DNA of 10,414 nucleotides from assembly GCA_900552955.1 (NCBI GenBank), contig USBO01000056.1, forward strand, positions 1 to 10,414. Reading direction: 5' to 3'. Numbering within the stretch: the first letter of the stretch is position 1; the number at the start of each line of letters is the position of its first letter. The DNA comes from an uncultured Alistipes sp. (GTDB lineage Bacteria; Bacteroidota; Bacteroidia; Bacteroidales; Rikenellaceae). This document shows, in pieces, positions 4,857-10,414 of the stretch. The position numbers were made by a program, and so were the translations under genes. The notes below the pieces were generated by a model that had not been told where the DNA came from, did not search any database, and saw only the letters and a program-made list of their open reading frames with translations.

Positions 4857-7334
4857 ATGAAACCTTTTCTCCGCACGACTGCGACGGGAGCGGCATTGCT
4901 GCTTTCGCTGTGTGTGTCGGGGCAGCCCCGTCACGCACTCCCTGCACCGGATAACAACTGTTTGTCAGCCCAGATCGGGCGTTACCCGCAGGAGAAACTT
5001 CATGTCACGACGGACAAGGACTCTTACATCGTCGGAGATACGATCTGGCTTCGCGCGCATTGCGCCGATGCCGCTACGCACCGTCCGGTTGCCGCGAGCC
5101 GCTACGTCTACGTGGAGCTTCGGGACGGGCGCGGGGCGCTGTCACGCCGGATCAAACTGCTGTCGCGCGACAGCGTCTACAGCGGCTACCTGCCCACGCA
5201 GGCGCTCGAACGCTTCGGCGACTATTCGCTCGTGGCCTACACGCTCTACATGCGCAATCAGGGTGCGGACTATTTCTTCAAAAAGCCGCTATCGATCTGG
5301 CCTTATCAGGAGGATCGCAAGACGCAGCGCAACAGCTCCGCGCGCAAAGTCACGGATTTCGACGTTTCGTTCTTCCCCGAAGGGGGTTACCTGATCGACG
5401 GCCACGCCTGCTGCGTGGCGTTCAAGGCGCTGGGGGACGACGGCGGGTCGGTCGAGGTCGCGGGCGTGCTGAAGAACGGCCGCGGCGAGGTGCTCGACAC
5501 GCTGCGCACGCTCCACGGCGGGATGGGCTGTCTGCGCTTCACGCCCCATACGGGCGAGCGCTACTACGCCGAGTGCACGATGGCGGGCGGCCGCACGAAG
5601 CGCTTCGCACTGCCCGCATCGGACAACCGCGCCTGCGTGTTGCAGGTCTTGCAGACCGACGACGCCTTCACCGTGCAGGTTCGTTCGGGGCGTCCGCTGC
5701 CCGCGGGGCTGCGGCTGCTGGTGCACTGTCGGGGCAACCTGTGCTATTTCCGCGAGTGGAACGGCGAGCTTCCGTCGCTGATCTTCGAGCGCGACAAGCT
5801 GCCGGGCGGGGTGCTGCAACTCCTGCTGCTCGACAAGGCGGGCCATGCCCTCTCCGAGCGGCTGCTCTTCAATCGGGGCGAGGAGCTGGCGACGACCGAG
5901 ATCGAAGTCGAAGGGTCGCTGAAACAGCGCACGAAAGTAACGCTTACTATCGCTGCGACGACGCCCGACGGACGTCCTGCCGCAGGCGACTTCTCGATCG
6001 CGGTGACGGATCGTGCGGCGGTGCCTGCGCCTGTGTCGGGGAGCATCTACGCGACGCTGCTGCTCACCTCCGAGCTGCGAGGGTATGTCGAGACGCCCGA
6101 CTGGTATTTCGAGGCAGAGGGTGCTGCGCGCACGGCGGCGCTCGATGCGCTGCTGCTCACGCAGGGGTGGCGGCGGTACGACGTGCCGGCGGCCGTGCGG
6201 GGCGAGTATGCCGAGCCGCGCTATGCGCTGGAGGTGGGGCAGGAGATCGCGGGGCGCATCAACAAGGGCGGACTGTGGAACCGCAGGAAGCGGCTCGACC
6301 GCTACGAGATGCGGATGATCGTACCGCGATGGCACTACTCGCGGCAGGTGCCCGTGGACAACGAGGGTCGGTTCGCGTTGAACGGCTTCGACTTCCCCGA
6401 CAGCACGCTCTACGTGCTGCGCCCCGCGGCGGCCAAGGGATTGCTGCCCGAGGCATACGTCAAGGTCGCGCGCGATTCGTTTCCCGATGTGGACGTGCTG
6501 CCCCGTATGCCGGCCGAGGAGCAGACGAAACCCTACGTCGCCCGAGCGCAGCATTACATCGAGCAGCGCGGGCAGGCCGATATGCGCAACGTGCTGATCG
6601 ACACGGTCTACGTCACGCATCGGACAGAGGAAGCTAAAACTATTGAACAGCAAAAAGCCATTCGATCATGGAATTCCAATCAAATTAAAGAATCAGGTGT
6701 TGGGACTATTTTAGATTTTGTTGTCCGAATGCCCGGAATAATTATGCGCGGTGATTGGATCACTTACAAAGGTTATGCTCCCGCGTTTATGATTAATGGT
6801 ATTATGGATGAGACGATTGATATGTTACAAAATCCTATGAAAAATAGAACAGAAGATGAGGACAATCTATATACGTTACCAACATGTATATATTACCCAT
6901 TGGAGTGGGTAGATAGAATAGATTTTATTGATAGTGCGAATACGGTTTTATGGGGACCGGGGCTTGCCGGAGGTATTATAGCTATAACATTAAAATCAGC
7001 GGCGGAGTTGGAACAGGCTGTTTCTGATATGCCATCAATAGATGTCGGATTATCTTCCCCGCTTGGCTATCAGACGCCCGCGGAGTTCTACGCTCCGGCC
7101 TATCCGACGGAGAAGGCGCGCCGTTCGAACGTTCCCGACTACCGCACGACGCTCTACTGGAACCCGACCGTCAAGCTCGACGATACGGGTCATGCCACCG
7201 TCGAGTTCTACACCTCCGACGCTCCGGCCGACTACGATATCGCGATCGAGGGCGTCACGCGGACGGGAAAGGTCGTCCGTGCGACGCGGGTCGTGGCCGA
7301 TGGAGCGGAACGGGCCGCTCAGCGAGGGGTGTAG
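4857..7334 (+). CDS. Exported macroglobulin-like protein with a TonB-plug-like domain
   Basis: An 825-residue envelope protein of a Bacteroidetes family with no settled function. It starts at the ATG at 4857 with a Sec signal peptide (hydrophobic 11-20, probable cleavage before Q23). The next part has the MG2-like opening seen in this family (PQEKLHVTTDKDSYIVGDTIWLRA, about 44-66) and further beta-sandwich-like regions. LLLTQGWRRYD (432-442) is a family hallmark. A carboxypeptidase-regulatory-like segment at about 462-522 (GRINKG... NEGRFALNGFDF) precedes a plug-like domain at about 595-715 (ILDFVVRMPGI and DSANTVLWGPGLAGGIIAITLK). About 65 C-terminal residues (760-825) look like an A2M-type strand module. 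No outer-membrane beta-barrel follows the plug, so it is not an ordinary TonB-dependent receptor. Residues about 592-735 are encoded by the AT-rich island described separately; the frame is unbroken. The 3' end overlaps rsmG by 16 bp. Confidence 0.82.
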   Translation: MKPFLRTTATGAALLLSLCVSGQPRHALPAPDNNCLSAQIGRYPQEKLHVTTDKDSYIVGDTIWLRAHCADAATHRPVAASRYVYVELRDGRGALSRRIKLLSRDSVYSGYLPTQALERFGDYSLVAYTLYMRNQGADYFFKKPLSIWPYQEDRKTQRNSSARKVTDFDVSFFPEGGYLIDGHACCVAFKALGDDGGSVEVAGVLKNGRGEVLDTLRTLHGGMGCLRFTPHTGERYYAECTMAGGRTKRFALPASDNRACVLQVLQTDDAFTVQVRSGRPLPAGLRLLVHCRGNLCYFREWNGELPSLIFERDKLPGGVLQLLLLDKAGHALSERLLFNRGEELATTEIEVEGSLKQRTKVTLTIAATTPDGRPAAGDFSIAVTDRAAVPAPVSGSIYATLLLTSELRGYVETPDWYFEAEGAARTAALDALLLTQGWRRYDVPAAVRGEYAEPRYALEVGQEIAGRINKGGLWNRRKRLDRYEMRMIVPRWHYSRQVPVDNEGRFALNGFDFPDSTLYVLRPAAAKGLLPEAYVKVARDSFPDVDVLPRMPAEEQTKPYVARAQHYIEQRGQADMRNVLIDTVYVTHRTEEAKTIEQQKAIRSWNSNQIKESGVGTILDFVVRMPGIIMRGDWITYKGYAPAFMINGIMDETIDMLQNPMKNRTEDEDNLYTLPTCIYYPLEWVDRIDFIDSANTVLWGPGLAGGIIAITLKSAAELEQAVSDMPSIDVGLSSPLGYQTPAEFYAPAYPTEKARRSNVPDYRTTLYWNPTVKLDDTGHATVEFYTSDAPADYDIAIEGVTRTGKVVRATRVVADGAERAAQRGV
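6631..7060 (+). other. AT-rich mosaic segment inside the plug-like domain
   Basis: By hand count this 430-bp segment has 164 G+C (about 38%), while the 60-bp samples at 6541-6600 and 7081-7140 each have 39 of 60 (65%). Codon use changes with it: TTA appears six times, ATA six times and AGA twice inside, and none of these occur in the flanking 6541-6620 or in 7061-7334. The reading frame continues through both edges. The segment covers residues about 592-735, essentially the plug-like domain. No transposase, direct repeat or inverted repeat was noticed at the borders, which fits homologous or homeologous gene conversion better than insertion. Confidence 0.85.
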
Positions 7335-7939
7335 ACCACCTTTTTGGTCTCGAAGAACTCCTCGTCGAAGAACTCCGAGATCGGGTATTCGCGCCACGGC
7401 AGGCGCGTGCGGGCCAGTTCGTCGGTCAGGTCGCCGCCCTTGAGGTAGAGGATGCCGTCGGGCAGCGTGCCGTGACGGCCGCGTCCGATGAGTGGCCAGA
7501 CCCAGCCCGTGAAGGTCGCCATGTCGGTCACGGCGCGCGAAACGACGTAGTCGAACCGCTCCCCGCGCTGTTCGGCGCGGCAGTTGCGCGGTTCGAGGTT
7601 GGCGATGCCCGCCCCTTCGGCCACGGCGCGCACGACGGTGATCTTCTTGCCGATCGAGTCGACGGCCGTGAAACGCGCCTCGGGGAAGAGGATCGCCAGC
7701 GGCACCGAGGGGAATCCGCCGCCGCAGCCGACGTCGAGCACCCGCGCGCCGGCGTCGAAGGCGCAGACGCGGGCGATGGCCAGCGAGTGGAGCACGTGGC
7801 GCAGGTAGAGCTGGTCGAAATCCTTGCGCGAGACGACGTTGATGCGGGCGTTCCACTCGGCGTAGAGCGGCCCGAGCGCGGCGAACTGCTCGCGCTGACG
7901 CTCGGTGAGCGACGGAAAATAGCGTAAGAGGGATTCCAT
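7319..7939 (-). CDS. rsmG: 16S rRNA (guanine527-N7)-methyltransferase RsmG
   Basis: RsmG (GidB) uses S-adenosylmethionine to methylate N7 of G527 in 16S rRNA; loss gives low-level streptomycin resistance in several bacteria. The 206 residues match the family size. The SAM-binding motif I is VLDVGCGGGFPSVPLAI (67-83), with the acidic ribose-binding residue in AVDS (D94). Other family marks are the NVVSRKD start region (34-40), YLRHVLHSL (45-53), VSRAV (133-137) and YLKGGD (165-170). The ATG at 7937-7939 lies 4 bp after the sigma-factor stop, so the gene is the last of a three-gene leftward operon. Its own stop (TGA at 7321-7319) lies inside the tail of the convergent gene. Start and identity are clear. 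Confidence 0.95.
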   Translation of the reverse strand: MESLLRYFPSLTERQREQFAALGPLYAEWNARINVVSRKDFDQLYLRHVLHSLAIARVCAFDAGARVLDVGCGGGFPSVPLAILFPEARFTAVDSIGKKITVVRAVAEGAGIANLEPRNCRAEQRGERFDYVVSRAVTDMATFTGWVWPLIGRGRHGTLPDGILYLKGGDLTDELARTRLPWREYPISEFFDEEFFETKKVVYTPR

Positions 7940-7943
7940 GATT

Positions 7944-8504
7944 TCAGGTGTCGTTTTCGACGATCAGCCGGCACATGCGTTCGCGGGCGCGGTGGATCTG
8001 GGTCTTGACCGTGCCGAGCGGCAGCGACAGCTTGACGGCGATCTCCTCGTAGGAGTATTCGTCGAAGAAGCGCATGCGGATCAGCTTGCGGTAGTTCTCG
8101 GGCAGCCGCGCGATGCAGTGTTCGATCTGAAGCCGCCGCTGGGCGTTGATGACGCTCTCCTCGGGGGTGGGGGTGTTCGAGGCCGGCGACGAGAACTTCT
8201 CGTCGATCGACAGATCGTCCTGCCGCTTGCGCACGTAGTCGATGAAGGTGTTGCGGGCGATGGTGTAGAGCCATTGCCCGAAGGTGTAGTCGGGGCTGTA
8301 GCGGTGGAGATTCATGTAGACTTTGATGAAGGTCTCCTGCAACAGGTCGTCGGCATCCTCGGCGCTGCCCGTGCGTTGGAGGAAGAGCCGGTGGATGGCG
8401 TCGCGGTAGCGGTCGAAGAGGTATTCGAAGGCCGTCGTGTCGCCGTCGAGCACCTGTCGGGTCAGTTGCCGGTCGTCGGCAACGATGTAGTCGGCTATCT
8501 CCAT
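7944..8504 (-). CDS. RNA polymerase sigma factor, sigma-70 family ECF type
   Basis: A 186-residue alternative sigma factor with only regions 2 and 4, as in the extracytoplasmic-function group. Region 2 spans about 24-95: FEYLFDRYRDAIHRLF, AEDADDLLQETFIKVY (48-63) for core binding, and FGQWLYTIARNTFIDYVRKR (75-94) for -10 recognition. Region 4 (about 126-180) has LPENYRKLIRMRFFDEYSYEEIA and the helix-turn-helix LGTVKTQIHRARERM (163-177). A linker of about 30 residues joins them. The ATG at 8502-8504 overlaps the end of the glycosyltransferase gene by 10 bp, suggesting translational coupling. A longer frame back to 8828 exists but runs wholly inside the glycosyltransferase and lacks homologous features. 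No FecR-like or other anti-sigma gene is next to it, and no SusC/SusD genes, so it is not a standard polysaccharide-utilisation ECF unit. Its regulon is unknown. Confidence 0.92.
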   Translation of the reverse strand: MEIADYIVADDRQLTRQVLDGDTTAFEYLFDRYRDAIHRLFLQRTGSAEDADDLLQETFIKVYMNLHRYSPDYTFGQWLYTIARNTFIDYVRKRQDDLSIDEKFSSPASNTPTPEESVINAQRRLQIEHCIARLPENYRKLIRMRFFDEYSYEEIAVKLSLPLGTVKTQIHRARERMCRLIVENDT

Positions 8505-9664
8505 ACGCGGTCGTCGCGGCGCAGGCAGAGCAGCGCCACCCCCGTTTCGTAGAACGGACTCAGCAGGTCGTGGAGGAAATAGAAGCTGCGCAGCTCCCGC
8601 TCGCCGAGACGGCGCGTGATGCGCCAGATCTGGGTCAGCACCACACCGTAGCGCAGCAGGACGAGCGCCGCGGCCGCCAGTTTGTATTCGGGCGGCATGA
8701 CGGCCATCGCCGTTGCGGCCGCGAGGAAGAAAAGCAGCCGGCTGCCCAGCTCCCAGCCGACGAAGTTGCGCACCGCGAGCGGGTAGTAACGCCGCGTTGC
8801 GCCGTAAAACCGCCGCTGTCGCGTCCACCAGCCCAGCCCGCCCCAGACGCTCTGCACGACCGAGGCGCGCGGCGAGAGCACCACGCTCAGGTTGTCGTCG
8901 CGCAGGATGCGCTGCAGGAAGAGGTCGTCCTCGCCGATGTTCATGTTGAGGTGGCTGAAGCCCTTCGCCTCGAAGTAGAGCCGTTTGGTGAAGCCGAAGT
9001 TATGGCGGATGCCGCGGTAGGGGCGGTGCGCCACGGCGCGGGCGAGCCATTGCACCGACTCCATCATGCGGTCGGTGCGCATCCAGCGGTCGGCCAACCC
9101 TTTGCGGCGTTCAAGCCCGCAGTAGCCCACCACCACGTCGCCGCGCAGGAAGCCTTTGGCCATGAGCGCCAGCCAGCGGTCGGAGCGCGGCCGCACGTCG
9201 GTCGAGGTGAGGATGAGGTGTTCATAGCGGGCCGACTTGATGCCCACGTTGAGCGCCATCTTGGTCGAGATCGGGAAGCGGGCGTCCTGTTCGATCTTGG
9301 TGGCCGTGACGCGCGGGAAGGAGTGGCGGATGCGCTGCAGATCCTCGAAGAAGTCGTTGTCGCGCCCCACGTAGACGATCACCACCTCGAATTCGGGGTA
9401 CTCCTGCGCCAGCATCAGCGGCAGCCGCTCCTCGACGAAGAGCGCATCCTCCGAAAACATCGGCACGATGACCGACAGCGGCGGTTCGGCGTCGAGCACC
9501 GGCCGCCGCCGGCCGTTCTTGTAACCGGGGATGCGTCCGTAGGCGATAAGATAGTACCAGAGTTGCACGCACAGCAGCACGACGAGCGCCGCGGCCAGTG
9601 CGGTGCCCTGCCAGCCGTAGTGGGCGAGAAGACTTTCCCAAAGCGTCGTTTCAGCGAGTTCCAT
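8495..9664 (-). CDS. Membrane-bound family 2 glycosyltransferase
   Basis: A 389-residue GT2 (GT-A fold) enzyme that probably transfers a sugar from a nucleotide-sugar to an envelope acceptor on the cytoplasmic face of the inner membrane. One membrane segment lies at about 21-42 and two at about 308-324 and 328-346. The catalytic domain begins PPLSVIVPMF (61-70). The metal-binding DxD position is occupied by STDVR (154-158), the catalytic-base motif is GEDD (244-247), and RQRRFY (282-287) resembles the Q-x-x-R-W motif of processive GT2 enzymes. The ATG at 9662-9664 is chosen because the frame extension to 9799 runs through the predicted promoter. It heads the operon and overlaps the sigma-factor gene by 10 bp. 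The family is firm; donor, acceptor and whether it is processive are unknown. Confidence 0.9.
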   Translation of the reverse strand: MELAETTLWESLLAHYGWQGTALAAALVVLLCVQLWYYLIAYGRIPGYKNGRRRPVLDAEPPLSVIVPMFSEDALFVEERLPLMLAQEYPEFEVVIVYVGRDNDFFEDLQRIRHSFPRVTATKIEQDARFPISTKMALNVGIKSARYEHLILTSTDVRPRSDRWLALMAKGFLRGDVVVGYCGLERRKGLADRWMRTDRMMESVQWLARAVAHRPYRGIRHNFGFTKRLYFEAKGFSHLNMNIGEDDLFLQRILRDDNLSVVLSPRASVVQSVWGGLGWWTRQRRFYGATRRYYPLAVRNFVGWELGSRLLFFLAAATAMAVMPPEYKLAAAALVLLRYGVVLTQIWRITRRLGERELRSFYFLHDLLSPFYETGVALLCLRRDDRVWR

Positions 9665-9735
9665 ATCCGAATTGCAAAGACGGCACGTGCGGATGCGGAA
9701 CCTCCTGGTGGAAGCAAACGCCCGACGGGTCGTGA

Positions 9736-9754
9736 CGCCGTCCGTCCGACGGCG
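9736..9754 (-). other. Hairpin in the glycosyltransferase mRNA leader
   Basis: CGCCGTC (9736-9742) and GACGGCG (9748-9754) form a perfect 7-bp stem with a 5-nt loop. On the minus strand it lies about 10 nt from the predicted 5' end of the mRNA, within a leader of about 100 nt. On the plus strand it is followed by CAATTTTA, a weak terminator-like tail, but no rightward gene lies upstream for it to end. Confidence 0.4.
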
Positions 9755-9767
9755 CAATTTTATGAGA

Positions 9768-9799
9768 CAAAGGTACGAAAAAGCAAAAATGTTTTGCAA
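9768..9799 (-). promoter_or_regulatory. Bacteroidetes -33/-7 promoter for the glycosyltransferase-sigma-rsmG operon
   Basis: On the minus strand TTG (9799-9797) is followed after 21 nt by TACCTTTG (9775-9768), an exact TAnnTTTG -7 box with a suitably spaced -33 element. The surrounding AT-rich tract fits a promoter. Transcription would begin near 9763 and give a leader of about 100 nt before the ATG at 9664. This is the best complete promoter in the window. Confidence 0.7.
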
Positions 9800-9968
9800 T
9801 TAAAAATGAAAATAATCCGTTTCTCCGTGAAAGTGCGCGGTTCCGTTCGCCGTCCGGCGTCTTTCGGCTGCGCACGGCGGGCCTTCTGCGCCCCGCTGCA
9901 TTCGGCCCGCAATGAGTCCGGCTCTCGATTTTTATCCTTCACGACACGTGAAAACCGTCAAAAATTCG

Positions 9969-9976
9969 TACCTTTG
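9969..9976 (+). promoter_or_regulatory. Bacteroidetes -7 element, promoter for tgt
   Basis: TACCTTTG is an exact match to TAnnTTTG, the same octamer as the one on the other strand at 9775-9768. It ends only 7 nt before the first candidate ATG of tgt (9984), so the transcript would be leaderless or nearly so. No TTG is found about 20 nt upstream; the -33 region reads ACACGTG instead. Confidence 0.65.
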
Positions 9977-9983
9977 CACGATT

Positions 9984-10414
9984 ATGATGCGATTTACGCT
10001 CCGATATGCCGATCCGCGCACCAAAGCCCGCGCGGGAGAGCTCACGACCGACCACGGTGTGATCCGCACGCCGATCTTCATGCCCGTGGGGACGGCCGCC
10101 GCGGTCAAGGGAATCTTCCACCGCGACGTGCGCGACGAGGCGCAGGCCGAGATCATTCTGGCCAACACCTACCACCTATACCTGCGTCCCGGGACGCGGA
10201 TTCTGGAGGAGGCGGGCGGCGTGCACCGCTTCTCGACGTGGGAGGGGCCGATGCTGACCGATTCGGGCGGTTTCCAGGTCTTCTCGCTGGCCGACTGCCG
10301 CAAGCTGCGCGAGGAGGGGTGTCATTTCCGTTCGCACATCGACGGCTCGAAGCACCTCTTCACGCCCGAGAGCGTGATCGACACCGAGCGGACGATCGGC
10401 GCCGACATCATGAT
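9984..10414 (+). CDS. tgt: tRNA-guanine transglycosylase, N-terminal part (cut by window edge)
   Basis: Tgt exchanges guanine 34 of tRNAs with GUN anticodons for the queuine precursor preQ1, an early step of queuosine formation. The window holds the first 143 codons of a protein usually near 375 residues. The family start FTLRYADPRTKARAGELTTDHG, the segment TPIFMPVGTAAAVKG and ANTYHLYLRPG are typical. DSGGFQVFSL carries the catalytic aspartate and the substrate-binding GGFQ turn. The zinc-binding cysteines and the nucleophilic aspartate lie beyond the right edge. Two adjacent ATGs (9984 and 9987) could serve as start. It is transcribed away from the glycosyltransferase operon. The identity is firm even though the gene is incomplete. 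Confidence 0.95.
   Translation, partial: MMRFTLRYADPRTKARAGELTTDHGVIRTPIFMPVGTAAAVKGIFHRDVRDEAQAEIILANTYHLYLRPGTRILEEAGGVHRFSTWEGPMLTDSGGFQVFSLADCRKLREEGCHFRSHIDGSKHLFTPESVIDTERTIGADIM

Larger units (their letters stand above)
9665..9983. other. Divergent intergenic region between the glycosyltransferase operon and tgt
   Basis: About 320 bp without a convincing gene. It holds the glycosyltransferase leader and hairpin (9665-9765), a leftward promoter (9768-9799), a short AT-rich tract (9776-9825), a GC-rich filler (9830-9930) in which I see no feature, and the rightward -7 box of tgt (9969-9976). Short open frames on the minus strand here lack any recognisable motif and cross the promoter elements, so they are not called. 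Confidence 0.6.

Noticed and set aside
5289..6653. 454-codon leftward frame opposite the exported protein
   Set aside because: It begins just inside the left border of the AT-rich island, where stops become frequent, as expected for a composition artefact rather than a gene.
6631..7060. AT-rich segment as an inserted mobile element
   Set aside because: The reading frame and the domain order are kept, no transposase is encoded and no terminal repeats or target duplications were noticed. Domain replacement explains it better.
8505..8828. N-terminal extension of the sigma factor
   Set aside because: The added residues lie within the glycosyltransferase coding region and are Arg/Ala-rich. Region 2 of the sigma factor begins normally after the ATG at 8504.
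9665..9942. Small leftward open frames in the glycosyltransferase/tgt intergenic region
   Set aside because: They cross the -33/-7 promoter and leader hairpin and have no motif or start context that sets them apart from chance.

Overview
The window reads as chromosomal core sequence from a GC-rich member of the Bacteroidetes, most likely Alistipes or another Rikenellaceae (inference). The evidence is about 65% GC in the stretches counted by hand, no Shine-Dalgarno sequences, several copies of the Bacteroidetes -7 promoter element TAnnTTTG, and typical Bacteroidetes proteins: an orphan TonB with an acidic linker, and an exported macroglobulin-like protein with a TonB-plug-like domain. Many long open frames opposite the real genes are composition artefacts and are left out.

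Layout. Positions 1-3498 are read leftward: an energy transducer TonB, an intrinsic terminator, the ribosome-associated GTPase HflX, uracil phosphoribosyltransferase (upp), and the membrane half of an LTA-synthase/sulfatase-family protein that runs off the left edge. A divergent promoter region (3499-3733) with a -7 box on each strand separates tonB from the rightward genes. These are rlmN (23S rRNA/tRNA adenine-C2 methyltransferase) and an 825-residue exported multidomain protein (4857-7334). The latter converges on, and overlaps by 16 bp, a leftward three-gene operon: a membrane family-2 glycosyltransferase, an ECF-type sigma factor and rsmG (16S rRNA G527 methyltransferase). In that operon the first two genes overlap by 10 bp and the last two are 4 bp apart. 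A second divergent promoter region (9665-9983) leads into tgt (tRNA-guanine transglycosylase), cut by the right edge.

Functional theme. Much of the window serves translation and RNA modification (hflX, rlmN, rsmG, tgt). The rest is envelope biology (LtaS-like protein, TonB, the plug/MG protein, the glycosyltransferase) plus nucleotide salvage (upp). No RNA gene, CRISPR array, insertion sequence or phage gene was seen.

The most unusual signal lies inside the 825-residue protein. About 430 bp (6631-7060), in frame and uninterrupted, fall to about 38% GC (hand count) between flanks of about 65%, with a matching switch to TTA, ATA and AGA codons. The segment coincides with the TonB-plug-like domain, which suggests that one domain was replaced by recombination with a low-GC donor. 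Secondary points are a probable leaderless tgt transcript, a terminator pressed against the hflX start, and small hairpins near the predicted 5' ends of two mRNAs.
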